Shown piece by piece: positions 38,707 through 49,774 of a stretch of 64,000 bases of DNA (positions within the stretch are counted from its first letter, which is position 1; each line of letters starts with the position of its first letter). The translations under genes were made by a program, and so were the position numbers. The stretch spans positions 1,922,001 through 1,986,000 of the forward strand of contig BCJU01000002.1 of assembly GCA_001600355.1 (NCBI GenBank), written 5' to 3'. This stretch comes from Meira nashicola (Eukaryota > Basidiomycota > Exobasidiomycetes > Exobasidiales > Brachybasidiaceae). The notes under the pieces are model-generated. The model saw only the letters and a program-made list of their open reading frames with translations. It ran no database searches and had not been told where the DNA came from.

Positions 38707-40990
38707 GATTGTTTATCCTTTAAAAAAAGAAAGAGGGAGGGAGGAAGGGAATTGGATAAATAAGAATCGTGGGGAGAAAACAATTTAAACATTTTATTCA
38801 TTCAACGGAGACGTTCTTTTATAACAAATATCACCGAAACCAAATCAGGTCACTATATTCCTAAACTCCGTTTGATTTTACGGAATGAATCAGCTCAGCA
38901 CGTTCGGCTGCATCAACATATGTAAAAGTTAAAAAGTTTTCTACTGCTGAGGTATGACTTGAGGAGGAAAGACGGGGTTTTAAAAAAATCACAAAATTTG
39001 ATAAGAAGTTGTACCAACCTTGAACGCATTCATAACGGGCCAAATCTAAAGATGCATGCATATAAACAGTCCGAGCCCGTTGTGAGAGTACTGATGATGA
39101 GCCCGTAATGAAACGGATTATCCGCGCACGAACGCGTAAAATCAAATTATCCTAAAGTCCGAAGGAATTATGCACGCACGCCCATACGCACGCGTCTAAC
39201 AAGCGAAGATCGTCCGTCTGTCTGCCTGTCAGCAAACAATCAATTAAATCCGTTTTTTCAAGCAAAATCGACTAGTGTTTTTTGCGACAAAAAAACGAGC
39301 TTTATTATTATTTTGACAGGTGCATAAAAGCTGTTGATTTATAGTAGCTCTGTTTTTATGCTTTGCTTGCGCTTTGAGCCGTTGCCGGGTTCGGATGGCT
39401 TTTTTTTGAGTCATTCTCATGTGATTCTTTTCACGGGCTATTCTCCTAAGCGAAAAATAAGAAGCAAACAAAGGGCTTAATCGTCGTATAATTCTCCCAT
39501 TCACTTTTATTGATCCTTCGGACTCAATTCTTAAAACATATTTCCGAACAGAACCCCTTCGCCCCCCTTCCCAACCTGATTGAAGAAAAGGGATGATCTG
39601 ATATAGAATGATATCGTTCGGAAAAAGAGAAACAATATAAAACGTAAATAGTGTATGTATGGGGAAAAAGAAGCCCGTAAGAAGCATAAATGAGTATATT
39701 TTTGGTCATTCATACGGGTCCGAAATCTTGGCAATGAACATATTCAATTCGAATAGTAATCAATGGCTTTACCAACAACATGTGCAACCTAATCCACATC
39801 AATAGAATGAATATAAAAAAGGCTTATCGGTACCAAATTAATTTCCGCTAAAAATCTACTCTGAGTATTACCTAGTCATTCGATCAAAATTTTATCTAGT
39901 GTATGTTGAGCGGAGATAAAGTTTCAAACTTTTTCTTCATGCGCCAGAGCCGGCGCAGCGCTTTTCTTTTTTTCACTCAGCTTGTGTATTACATACCTTG
40001 TCGGGAGCCAAAAGAAAAAAGTAAGCCAAACCCTAGGAAGAAGATGATAAGACAATCCCGTCAGGCACACGCACGCGTCAAACGCTGCACAATCAAACAA
40101 GCATGGTACTAGACTATGTTATTCAAACCGCGCGTGAACCGGGGTCAAGATACTGTTTATAGAATACATAGAATTGATAGTAAGCAGTTTGATAGGTAAC
40201 ATCAACTCTCTTCGGCCGTAGGAGATAGAATGACAAGTATGTATCAAACATTGTGGCTTAGACATTTGCTCAGCTGTCCGTTCATCTTTATGCAAATGTC
40301 AAATTTTGTACCTGATGCTTTTTCATTTCGACTTTGGTACGTGGAGTTAAAGGGTGTAGCTTGACTCCCTCTTTCTGTTTCCCCCACGATAAGAATTCAT
40401 TCTCGTTTCAATCATTTAGTGCACACGTGATCTCTGACGATCATCATTCCAAGATACTCGTATTTAGCACAATTTAAAAGATAAAGGAAGAACACTGTGG
40501 TATTTAGCATAATTATTGAAATGTCAAGATGAACGAGATTTCATTCCGTACATGTAAGCTTTCTAATAATCGATTCAATCTTATTGCGATTATAATACCG
40601 AATAATGTTATCTTATCTAAAACAGTCCGAATATCGGATCTCGGCTGTTTTAGAAGATTTTCTCCACCTAGCCAAGAAAAGCATGCCAGCTAAAAAGCAA
40701 TAAAACCATAGGCGGCAAGCAGGCACAACTTAAAGGGGTGCGGATAAATGCTTTGTATTCTACGTACGCGTGTGTATTTCACCTGAAACAGACGATGCTT
40801 GGGCCAAGTGGAACAAATAAAGTGTGCAATTAAACTCCATTCCTACATTCTTGGGTTGATTATAAACAACGATCAGACCTTCACATCATCTTTTGTCATA
40901 AGAACAGGGAGCTTAAGTGAGAATTGAAATCCTCATCAAAAGTTAAACTGACTGGAAGGGAAAGCTGGTTAAGCAAGCCTTAGCTTTGGA
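38707..40990. other. Large intergenic region, 2.3 kb
   Basis: Divergent space between the DHA2 pump and the kinase. It contains ACGCGT words (about 39130, 39189, 40075 and 40768), a GGCGCAGCGC motif at 39952-39961 and AT-rich stretches. Leftward frames at 38861-39145 and 39244-39687 are open for 94 and 147 codons but have no recognisable domain, and the latter is rich in low-complexity Arg/Lys/Phe. I saw no tRNA-like cloverleaf, though folding by eye is not exhaustive. Confidence 0.4.
39952..39961 (+). promoter_or_regulatory. GGCGCAGCGC motif, copy 4
   Basis: Exact match to copy 1, about 1 kb before the kinase start. Confidence 0.3.
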
Positions 40991-43900
40991 ATGGCAGCTG
41001 CTCGAATGCCTCAGCCTCCAACAGCAGCGGCAATGATGAGTCCACCATACGGAGGTGGTGCTCCGGCTGGAGGTGGTCAAAATGGCGCTCCACCAGGTAC
41101 TTTAGCACCGGGAACGCAAATAATGGTAGGACCGATTGTTGTAACTGTACAAAAATATTTATCTCAAGGTGGATTTGCACATGTTTATTTAGTCACAACC
41201 GATAAACCAGTTCCTATGCCCATTTCAGCAACTTCAGCTCCAGGTGCAACTCAAAGTACAACAAAAGGTGAAACTTTGCATGTTTTGAAGAGAATGGCCG
41301 TTCCCGATAAAGAATCTTTAGCAAGCGTAAGAAGTGAAGTGGAAATTCATAAGCAACTACGATCACATCCTAACATTGTTCATTTCATAGAAGCAAGCGC
41401 AACCGCATTACGAGGAGGAGGATATGAGATCTTCATCTTGATGGAATATTGTGCAGGAGGAGGAATTATAGATTTAATGAATGCAAGGCTACGTACACGT
41501 CTAAGTGAAGCAGAAGTATTAAAGATCTTCGGAGATGTGGCAGCAGGCTTGAGTGTGATGCACAACCTCAATCCACCTTTAATGCACAGAGATCTCAAAG
41601 TCGAAAACATTCTACTCTCTCCACCTCCAAGATCAAATCCAGGCGTTGGACCGACTTACAAATTATGCGATTTCGGTAGTTCGAAAGCCCTTACATCACG
41701 AACGCCAGCCCAGACATTAGATGAAGTAAAACTTGTTGAAGCAGATTTGAACAAGCATACCACATTGCAATATCGTGCACCTGAGATGGTTGACGTTTAT
41801 CAAAGGCGAGTCATTGACGAAAAGGCAGATATATGGGCTATGGGCGTGCTACTATATAAACTTTGTTATTACACAACTCCTTTTGAGGAGAACGGAGGTG
41901 GACCTTTGGCAATTCTTAATGCACGATACAGATTTCCACATATGCCACCTTACTCGCAAAGATTAAAAGATCTAATTGCATCAATGTTGCAAGAACAATC
42001 TACAAGTCGACCTTCGATTGATGAGATTTTACTACGAGTACATCGAATGCTCGGCACTCAACCGCCATCTTCCGTCTTGAACAAGATCTCTGCAATAAAG
42101 AGTGGCTCGGCTCAAGCATCATCGGCTTCATCTAGACCTGATCCAAATCAAATTTCATCAAAGCCTAAAGTTGCAGCAGCAGGTGGTGTGACAAATGATT
42201 TAATAGAGGTTTGTCAAACGGAAGCAGACAGGAAGCGCGCTGATGAAGAAGAATTGAAGAAAAGGAGTGAAGCTATCACGCCAATGCGAAGAGGTAGGCC
42301 TACCAAAGGTGCAGGAGGTACACCATCGTCAACAGCAACAAGTGCCGCTGCTGCTAAATTTGAACAAGCAGCTGCTGCAACCCTCCAGCCTTCCTCCTCT
42401 TCGATGCGTAAATCTACCTCTTCCTTTGGTAACCTAAATTCTCAAGCTTCGTCTGCCCAACCTCGACCGCTTTCGCCTGACAAAGGATCACCATTGGGAT
42501 TTTCCGACTCATTTACGCCGAGTAAAGGTATGATGAAGAACGGTAGCAGCAAGACTCTGATTGGTGACTCTTCCCGTCCAAGCTCTGCATTGGATCACAG
42601 TCCAGCTTTGCCTGGCTTTGATGCTGCTAATCGCTTGGAAAGTGCTCGTGCTTCTCCTCTCCCTCCACCAGTCAGTTCTTCCGTCCCAACAGGAGCTTCC
42701 AATGTGTCTTCCCTATCCAATCGATTCGAAAAGCAAGGACCTATACAGCCAAAACCAATCAAAGAAGACGATACTTCTAGCCGATTTCCAAGTGTGGAAG
42801 AGCTGGATAGGAGGTATCCAACAGACAATATTCCCGCTAAACCTTCGCCGCCGACAGAGCTCAAGAGCCCACTCTCACATGGACGATCTCCAATCTCTAC
42901 ATCGCCAAATATGCCATCTTCCATCCCTGGCTTGTCAAACAGAGCTCCTGTAAGCGCAATGGCGGACAAATACGGTGCAATGGCCTCCAAACGTGGTTCT
43001 GTACCCGTACAATCTAAACCTTTACCGCCAATTAGCGGAAAGCCTAGTGGAACATCTTCTGTCGGCAATCGATGGCCACATCAACAGGCTCAATCTTCCG
43101 GCACATCTTCCACCCCACTTGCAGGAGATCGCTTGCCACCACCTTCCTTGCCATCGCGCAAACATGATTGGCTACAAAGAAATGGTAGTGATGCTGCATT
43201 AGATGCAAGTAAGCCACAACCCAGAGGAAAGAGTGAAAGGAAGACGGTTGAGGAGGATGGTGATACATCTAGTGGAGAAGATGAGATGCCACCGGAAGAT
43301 CTTGATGCGCCTATGAACAAAAGATCAAGTGGCACGGTACCTTCAACTTTCTCTGAAGCCAAACAAAAGGCCTTGGAGAGACAACAGGATCATATATCTA
43401 CAAAAGTGTCGTCAACATCTGTTCCTGGTAAAGTCAAGACGCCGGATTGGATAAAGAGCGATTCAGCAAAGAGTCCACCAGCAGCCATTGAACAACCTAA
43501 TATCACTGGAGAGAATGTTCTCAACAAATCTCCAATCAGAACAGCAAGTGCTTCTTCTGCTTTCGAAAATGATATAAGCACCCAAAGCGTAGGAATATTA
43601 GATCAACAAAAAGCTATTGCACCAGCTTGGGATGAAGATGATGAAGAGATGCACTTTTTACCACAACCTACTCTACATAGCACTCCAAGTGGACGCCCAA
43701 TAAGTCAGATCATGCCCTCACAAGCTAAGAATGCCGGTCGCTTAATCGATTTTGATGAAGAAGTGCCCTTGGAAAGGTCTGTAAAAGTGGACGTTGCAGC
43801 GCAAGTTCCAAGCAGCAAACAATATGCTGATGCATCAACATCACCTGGACGTGGCTTACCAGAAGGAGATGTCGAATTACAGCCATCCATCGTTCCTGCG

Positions 43901-44689
43901 TCAGAAGCATTACCTGTTCTTTCCCCTAAACCGACACCAATTGGCAAACCGAAAGAAGTTGGTAATTTGGTTAGCAGATTTGAAGATGTACGCTTGAATG
44001 GTGATAATCGAGCAACCAGCAAACCAAGTCCGCCGGTCAAGCCGGATCATATTGCTATTCGCCAAAGTTCTACTCAAGACAAGGTCGACCTGTCTAGCAG
44101 TGCTCACCGCGAGGAGAATGTACGGCCTTTACGTTCTCCACCAGCAGTCGCAAGTAAGCCTGCCAGCTTGAGTTCTGCATTATCAACACCTGCAGATCAG
44201 CTTCCAACCAAATCTTCTACTATGCCACCACCTTCGAATTCAAGTACATTGCCAACATTGGATCGTTCAAGTAAACCAAATTTACCATCTAAATCCTCCA
44301 CTTCAGCTTCTCTCTTGAAGCCTTGGGAAAAGGAAGCTATAGAGAAAGAACAAATTGAAAAGTTTGGATCTTTACGTAGTAGATCACCTATGAAACAAAA
44401 TTCTGAAAATAAAGATGACGTGAAGAAAAGTCAAAAAACAAAAGGCGAAGCCCAAGATCGTTTCCAAGGTGTGAGCTCATTGATCAGTCAATGGCAAGCT
44501 AATGCTTCAAAAGGAGCACCTGGCTGGGGAACAGTAGGAGGAGGATCTGTAGATGATCGATCAGAAAGACATGGATTAAACAAGAAAGACAGTAAAGATG
44601 AAGATGAATTATTTAGTCGTTCTAGCACTTTGAGTCAACGATCAGGATCATCTATGATGCAAGGTCGATTACACAGCAGAGAAGTTTAA
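40991..44689 (+). CDS. Ark/Prk (NAK/AAK1)-family serine/threonine kinase
   Basis: Encodes 1232 residues. The kinase domain spans about 50-350: glycine loop SQGGFAHVYL near 58, Lys100 in HVLKRM, HRDLKVEN with His199 and catalytic Asp201, DFG with Asp227, and TTLQYRAPEMVD in the activation segment. The GGFAHVY loop, the EYCAGGGIIDLMN segment and Ala-Pro-Glu-Met are typical of the NAK group (yeast Ark1/Prk1/Akl1, human AAK1). These kinases phosphorylate endocytic coat and actin regulators at the plasma membrane. About 880 residues of Ser/Pro-rich, presumably disordered tail follow, with proline runs such as SPPPVSSSVP-like segments and a short IDFDEE motif. The long tail fits a scaffold for endocytic partners. 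Confidence 0.93.
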   Translation: MAAARMPQPPTAAAMMSPPYGGGAPAGGGQNGAPPGTLAPGTQIMVGPIVVTVQKYLSQGGFAHVYLVTTDKPVPMPISATSAPGATQSTTKGETLHVLKRMAVPDKESLASVRSEVEIHKQLRSHPNIVHFIEASATALRGGGYEIFILMEYCAGGGIIDLMNARLRTRLSEAEVLKIFGDVAAGLSVMHNLNPPLMHRDLKVENILLSPPPRSNPGVGPTYKLCDFGSSKALTSRTPAQTLDEVKLVEADLNKHTTLQYRAPEMVDVYQRRVIDEKADIWAMGVLLYKLCYYTTPFEENGGGPLAILNARYRFPHMPPYSQRLKDLIASMLQEQSTSRPSIDEILLRVHRMLGTQPPSSVLNKISAIKSGSAQASSASSRPDPNQISSKPKVAAAGGVTNDLIEVCQTEADRKRADEEELKKRSEAITPMRRGRPTKGAGGTPSSTATSAAAAKFEQAAAATLQPSSSSMRKSTSSFGNLNSQASSAQPRPLSPDKGSPLGFSDSFTPSKGMMKNGSSKTLIGDSSRPSSALDHSPALPGFDAANRLESARASPLPPPVSSSVPTGASNVSSLSNRFEKQGPIQPKPIKEDDTSSRFPSVEELDRRYPTDNIPAKPSPPTELKSPLSHGRSPISTSPNMPSSIPGLSNRAPVSAMADKYGAMASKRGSVPVQSKPLPPISGKPSGTSSVGNRWPHQQAQSSGTSSTPLAGDRLPPPSLPSRKHDWLQRNGSDAALDASKPQPRGKSERKTVEEDGDTSSGEDEMPPEDLDAPMNKRSSGTVPSTFSEAKQKALERQQDHISTKVSSTSVPGKVKTPDWIKSDSAKSPPAAIEQPNITGENVLNKSPIRTASASSAFENDISTQSVGILDQQKAIAPAWDEDDEEMHFLPQPTLHSTPSGRPISQIMPSQAKNAGRLIDFDEEVPLERSVKVDVAAQVPSSKQYADASTSPGRGLPEGDVELQPSIVPASEALPVLSPKPTPIGKPKEVGNLVSRFEDVRLNGDNRATSKPSPPVKPDHIAIRQSSTQDKVDLSSSAHREENVRPLRSPPAVASKPASLSSALSTPADQLPTKSSTMPPPSNSSTLPTLDRSSKPNLPSKSSTSASLLKPWEKEAIEKEQIEKFGSLRSRSPMKQNSENKDDVKKSQKTKGEAQDRFQGVSSLISQWQANASKGAPGWGTVGGGSVDDRSERHGLNKKDSKDEDELFSRSSTLSQRSGSSMMQGRLHSREV

Positions 44690-44799
44690 CCTTTCAAAAG
44701 CATATAGAAACAATTTTGGAGTCATATTAAGCATGTTCGTACTGTATACAATATCATTCATATTTATAATTTGCACAATTTGATGACACTCACCCGGAG

Positions 44800-44830
<31 letters not shown>

Positions 44831-45319
44831 AGAATTGTGCTGGGCCTAAAAATTTCGGCCGAGATGAACAGCTGGCCCTAGGCGCGTTTCTCATTCAGTA
44901 AAGATGCGTTTGGGCATGGGCCATTCAAAGCAGCGGCAGGATGCTGGTGCCTATTTGTGTTTTAAGCGAAGAAATACCTATGTAACGACCATAGCGCGGA
45001 GAGAGTGAACAGCAGCAGTTGCATTAGAAGGAAGGAAGTAGACTACTGCGCTACTAAAGTATGTATACGTATGATCTTGAAGCAAAGTGCCGCGCACTGG
45101 GGGGCGCACGCAAAATAAAGGAAGAAAGCTAACAATAGTTGATCAATTTTGTGATGACTGCTTTTGTCATCATCATCATCGACAGAAGAAAAGATTCCAG
45201 GTAACTACCGATAGAATCTCAATTTGCGCAACACATCTCGAAATAAAAAGGAAATATCTGCAGTTGCTTTAAATCACTGCAAATCTACCAAAAAGAAAAA
45301 GATAAAATCAAATTCCAGA
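44690..45319. other. Intergenic region with GAT microsatellite
   Basis: About 630 bp containing the kinase 3' flank and the NAC beta promoter and leader. An 8-bp inverted repeat, GCACAATT at 44773-44780 and AATTGTGC at 44833-44840, encloses a (GAT)10 run. A GTAACT-type site near 45199 hints at a possible leader intron ending at CCAG just before the NAC start (45318), but I cannot prove it. Confidence 0.4.
44801..44830. repeat. (GAT)10 trinucleotide microsatellite
   Basis: Ten perfect GAT units, about 110 bp after the kinase stop. Likely length-variable between strains. Confidence 0.9.
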
Positions 45320-45985
45320 ATGGTGATTGACGCAGAGAAATTGGCAAAGCTACAATCTGCCAGCCGAATTGGCGGTAAAGGAACACCAAGAAGAAAAGTT
45401 GTTCGTAAGCCAAAAGGTCCAGGTGGTGCAGACGCAGATAAAAAATTACAATCTGCATTGAAAAAGCTCAACGTTCAACCTTTGACTGGAATTGAAGAAG
45501 TTAATATGTTCAAAGATGACGGAAACGTTTTGCACTTCCAACAACCAAAGAGTGAGTATTTGTGGAGAGAAAGGTAGAGGCTGGAATAGCTATTACTTTG
45601 GGAAAGAACAGTAAATGGAACATAAGGCAGGGGGAACCACATGAGATATTTGCAATCAGACAGACTACTCACACGCACTTTCCTCCCTTCCACCTGCACA
45701 GTCCATGGACTCAACTCTTCCAACGTTCACGCCATTTACGGACATGGTGCTGATAAGGAATTGACCGATTTAGTTCCTGGAATCATTAACCAATTAGGTC
45801 CTGACTCTTTGGCAAGTTTGCGTAAATTGGCCGAAAGTTATCAAGCAATGAACGCTGCACAACAAGCTGCAACTGCTGCCGGCGGTGCAAAAGAAGATGA
45901 TGATGAAGTTCCAGATGTTGTTGAAAACTTTGATGAAGCAGAAGCAGGCAAGAAGGATGAGCCTGAAGTAGAGAAACTGGATTAG
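45320..45985 (+). CDS. EGD1: Nascent polypeptide-associated complex subunit beta (BTF3 homolog)
   Basis: Exons 45320-45551 and 45702-45985 encode 171 residues. The 150-bp intron has a GTGAGT donor and CAG acceptor, and splicing gives QPK-IHGLNSSN, as expected for the NAC beta barrel. The N-terminus holds the ribosome-binding basic stretch ([12 protein letters not shown]). The NAC domain runs from [20 protein letters not shown] to [14 protein letters not shown], and the tail is acidic. With NAC alpha it binds nascent chains at the ribosomal tunnel exit and prevents mistargeting. The ATG at 45320 is preferred, though the frame is open for 32 codons upstream, because the family starts close to this point. 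Confidence 0.94.
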
Positions 45986-46707
45986 GAATGCAAAGCATAT
46001 TCGGTCTGACATATGAGAGAACGTGCGTGTGATCTTGCTTGGAAGATGATCAACAAGATGATGATTTCTGTCTCGGATAGCAGCGTTTCACCAACCGTCA
46101 TTCAATCAAAGAACACCCTCACGTTTCCTTTCTCACCCACACTTTTATACACATTTTACATCCCCTTCTCTCGAAAGAGATTCTAAGTCTATACTTTTGT
46201 CTTTTCTCAAACAACAAAACTGTACAAGTGTCTTGTCCCGCACACAGTCTCGTTTATGTACTCGTAAGCGGCTACCAAAAACGATTTATTGATACGATTA
46301 AACATTAATTTTAGGATATATTTGCCTGAGGAGTAAAAATGAAGTTTAAGTAAGCTTTTAGCAATCTCTTTCCAACCATAGACTGAGCAGCAGCCATCTT
46401 CGCTTATAATCTATAAACAATCGTTATTTTCCATTTCATCTTCTTTGTCGGCAAGGCTCCTCTCGCAAAGTTGACAATTGTCCCTATTATTAAGAAGAAG
46501 AATAGGGCGTTGAAGAACGGATTACCGTGTAGGGCGCATAGATTCATTCGTACGCCGGTGCAAGCATATATGCAATAAACAAGTCTTATTTCGCCGATTA
46601 GGGCCGTGCATGTACAGAACATTGGGGCAAGAACGTTTTGCATACACAGGAACATATCAACTTGTCTATTTAAACTACCGACCTCCATATTTTCCTTGTT
46701 CGTCAAG
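45986..46707. other. Intergenic region
   Basis: About 720 bp with the NAC beta 3' flank and the thioredoxin promoter. Pyrimidine-rich near 46100-46250. A leftward frame at 46404-46706 has no recognisable content. Confidence 0.4.
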
Positions 46708-47292
46708 ATGGCAACAGTGATTTCTTCAACAGCCGGTGAGTAATAGTAGTGAAGGATGTACGGCGATCAAATTGACTGAACTGGCCCATCACCCTTTTCG
46801 ATCATACAAATAGAATTTGACAAGACCCTCTCGTCTGCCGGTGAAAAGTTGGTAGTTGTCGATTTTACGGCATCATGGTGTCCACCATGCAAGATGATTG
46901 CGCCCGTTTTTGATTCTTTAGCACGTCAACATGGACAAAATGCTCATTTTTTAAAAGTTGACGTAGATCAACATCAACAAATCGCTCAAAGGTACGGAGT
47001 TCGTGCAATGCCAACATTTGTGTTTATAAGAAAAGGTGGAATTTTAGATCAATTACGTGGTGCAAATGCATCAAAATTAACCGAAATGGTTTCGCAATAT
47101 ATCAATAAAGGCTCTGCCGTTCCCAGTTCGGGTAACTTCCCAGGAAGTGGACAAAGTTTGGCTGGCGGAAGAGGATCTGTAGGTACACCTCAAAGTGGCG
47201 GTAGTATCTTTGGCCAAATTCCTCGGGAAAATTTGGTACCTTTTGGCATTGTGATCGCTTATCTTGCCTATGTAATTTATTCAAAATCATAA
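46708..47292 (+). CDS. Thioredoxin-domain protein with C-terminal membrane anchor
   Basis: Exons 46708-46735 and 46814-47292 encode 168 residues; the 78-bp intron has GTGAGT and TAG ends. The spliced start MATVISSTAEFDKTL is normal for thioredoxins, and the active site WCPPCK has Cys32 and Cys35 at the canonical numbers. The cis-Pro loop is AMPTFVF. The thioredoxin fold ends near residue 107, followed by a Gly/Ser-rich linker of about 35 residues and a single hydrophobic helix near the end (VPFGIVIAYLAYVIY). This makes it a tail-anchored thioredoxin rather than the usual soluble form. It resembles the thioredoxin part of TXNL1-type proteins, but there is no PITH domain. The membrane is not identifiable; ER or mitochondrial outer membrane are options. 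Confidence 0.87.
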
Positions 47293-47383
47293 GTGGTTTG
47301 CAAAAAATATCATGTGGTTATAATGTATGTTCGATTAATGTACAAATGATTGATTGTTGGTATATAGAAAAAGTCACCTGACT

Positions 47384-49774
47384 TCATTGTCGGGCGATAT
47401 AACTTTGACGTCGAATATCAATCGCAGAGAGCCTTTTTGCAATTGCGTCAGGATCATCTGCTAAAGTCACTGTGAGTGATGGCACACCCGGCGCTGAAGC
47501 TCCTCCCACTGCGGCCGCCGCTGCTCCCATAGCACTTGCATTTTGTCCATCCACTTTTAGCAGATCTTTCAAGAAAAACGTCAGGTCCAAACCTACCTCC
47601 TTAAGCTGAGAAGCGCTTGACATTGTGATCTCGACCGCTTCTGTGACCACTTTTGGGTCCTGATCCGCCATTCCATATACTTGACGTCGGAAGATTTCCG
47701 CATAAGATTCAATTTGTGAAGCAGCCCATCGAACGAATCCACTTGCCATATGATTATCCTTGAATGCGCTCATATACCATTCACTTGTATTTTTAATCAA
47801 TGTGAAATGCACCAAAGCAAGCTCGCTAATGTAAAGGCTTACGTCTCCTTCAAACTTTATCTGTCTACTTCTCCTCTTCAATAACTCACTGCGTGAATTC
47901 AAGAAAATCTCTCTTGCTCGCTCTCCTTTGTCCAATCGCAAAAGAAATCCAACGTTGCGCACCACTGATGTCTTTTTCAATAGAGGTGATGAGAGATCAT
48001 GACTGATAGCTTCGACAAGTTGAGAAACCAAAGATCGAATTCGTAGCGATAATTCTCGATGAGTTGCATTGGCAGATTCACTACTAGTGTTAATGTCATG
48101 TTCGGCGAGTAAAGCTTGACCTTTTTCGACCAGATCAACCGCTTCACCCCATTCGCGCAAAGCAATAGCAACAGCAATTTGATCAGAGAAATCGCTCAGC
48201 CATCTGTTTAGATCTTTTTCGTTGCCACCACGACCGCTGCTATCGTCACTTGAAGATACACCACCTCTACGTAAAGTATCCACACTACCTGTCAATCTTC
48301 CTGATCCTGACAGGACACCACTATCGGCACCTGGGAAGATCGAATCACGCTTTCTAGCCTCAGCTTCGGCTAAGCTATCTTTGCGTCGCTTATTAGCAAG
48401 TTCTTCAGCCACTCTTCGGAATGCGTTGAGCAAGGCACGTTTGTCCTCCCCTCGATCTGTCCGATAAACAAAGCTCTCTTTTCCTCTTTTGATCTTGATT
48501 GCATTTGTAAGTTCGCCTCCGTCCTTCAAATCGATTACGACAATTTCAGCCAAGCTAAAGCATCGTTCAGCCACAAGTCTAACCCTTGCACTCATTTGTC
48601 GCTTCTTGCGTACTGCAATGAGCAAGAGATCATCCAAAAGAAATAGTGCAACACTCTGTTTGGGCTTGTATGTGGCAGCGTTGAGTTCTGTAAAAGAAGA
48701 AGCTTCTGCGATCAAATGTCTTCCTGGTACGAGAGGCAGAAACTTTTGTGATCCTTCAATACCTTCCCACAAAGACATAATTTGTGCTTTGTAAATTTGT
48801 TGTAAGTCAACCATACTATTCCGATTGCCACGTAAAGACCTTCCACGTAATGCCGAATCTGTCAAAGAGCCCAAACCGTCCATTCCACCTTCCTCCAGTT
48901 CAAGCGCCTGTGGTAAAGTCTTCCATTCGCTCAATAATTCTTTCAATTCGAGCATGTCATTCTCCAGTGTTGCAATCTCCTTGGAGACTGTAATAAACTC
49001 TGAATAGTTGCGAAAGACTTGTCTCTTCAAATCGGACGAGGCTGCTTCTTTTGCTGCTTTCAGAGAATCTTGAAATTGTCGAAGAAAGTCCTCAGAAGAA
49101 TGGGAAAGTTTCATCTTTAGATACATTTCTGCATCGAAGTTCTCTTGACTTAACAAGTCCAAATCGATTGCTGGATCCCGCGTGAAACCTTCAAGACTCA
49201 AAGGTGCTGCCGATACACGGCCATCCAAGCTTGTTCTTCCTTGTAAAGATGCAATTTGCGAATGACTGTGATGACTGGATCCTTCCATTGCTTCATCTAA
49301 GGTAGCCATTGCATCTTGATGTGTATCTACTTGACCGAATCCTTCACCCATAATGGGTAATTGTCTTCCATTCGCATCGTAACCAGCTCCTGTTTGTCCA
49401 TATCCATAAGCATCAGGAGGTAAATCAGGTGCTCCAGGTATAACTGTCGGCAATGATGGTACTTCTGGAATGGCACTAAATCCTCCAGAATCTACATGAG
49501 TAGGTTCTGCGTATCGCATGCTAAGACGCTTTTTCAAATTTGATCCAACTTCCGATGCTTTCGATAAACCTGTTCGCTTTCCCATCGTCTTTTTCATTGA
49601 GCTCACTCCTCCAGACTTTCCAGGCTTTCCGCCTGAAGGTCCAGAATCATAAGATGTATTCCCCCTTCCTCTTCCATCTTCTGGCACGGGAGGAATGAGA
49701 GGCTCTTGTGGTGCAACACTACCACGCTGTGATTGATACAAGGTCAACGGCCTTGAACGCAATGATCGAGACAT
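47384..49774 (-). CDS. EXO84: Exocyst complex component EXO84
   Basis: Encodes 796 residues. A disordered Ser/Gly-rich N-terminus of about 200 residues is followed by the conserved helical segment LLSQENFDAEMYLKMKLS near 207 and a coiled-coil region (about 250-290, with LENDMLELKELLSEWK). A PH-like domain lies at about 328-455 (GRHLIAEASSF, LFLLDDLLLIAVRKK). The C-terminal 300 residues are helical (SEWYMSAFKDNHMASGFVRW), the exocyst Exo84 cullin-repeat-like part. Exo84 belongs to the octameric exocyst that tethers secretory vesicles to the plasma membrane. It diverges from DOP1, and the stop is 91 bp from the convergent thioredoxin gene. Confidence 0.88.
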   Translation of the reverse strand: MSRSLRSRPLTLYQSQRGSVAPQEPLIPPVPEDGRGRGNTSYDSGPSGGKPGKSGGVSSMKKTMGKRTGLSKASEVGSNLKKRLSMRYAEPTHVDSGGFSAIPEVPSLPTVIPGAPDLPPDAYGYGQTGAGYDANGRQLPIMGEGFGQVDTHQDAMATLDEAMEGSSHHSHSQIASLQGRTSLDGRVSAAPLSLEGFTRDPAIDLDLLSQENFDAEMYLKMKLSHSSEDFLRQFQDSLKAAKEAASSDLKRQVFRNYSEFITVSKEIATLENDMLELKELLSEWKTLPQALELEEGGMDGLGSLTDSALRGRSLRGNRNSMVDLQQIYKAQIMSLWEGIEGSQKFLPLVPGRHLIAEASSFTELNAATYKPKQSVALFLLDDLLLIAVRKKRQMSARVRLVAERCFSLAEIVVIDLKDGGELTNAIKIKRGKESFVYRTDRGEDKRALLNAFRRVAEELANKRRKDSLAEAEARKRDSIFPGADSGVLSGSGRLTGSVDTLRRGGVSSSDDSSGRGGNEKDLNRWLSDFSDQIAVAIALREWGEAVDLVEKGQALLAEHDINTSSESANATHRELSLRIRSLVSQLVEAISHDLSSPLLKKTSVVRNVGFLLRLDKGERAREIFLNSRSELLKRRSRQIKFEGDVSLYISELALVHFTLIKNTSEWYMSAFKDNHMASGFVRWAASQIESYAEIFRRQVYGMADQDPKVVTEAVEITMSSASQLKEVGLDLTFFLKDLLKVDGQNASAMGAAAAAVGGASAPGVPSLTVTLADDPDAIAKRLSAIDIRRQSYIARQ

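Noticed and set aside
39244..39687. 147-codon leftward frame in the 2.3-kb gap
   Set aside because: No domain, no plausible composition after the first 40 residues, and other frames of similar length overlap it.
42595..43068. 157-codon antisense frame within the kinase tail
   Set aside because: Shadow of a Ser/Pro-rich coding sequence; Ser and Pro codons give long antisense frames.
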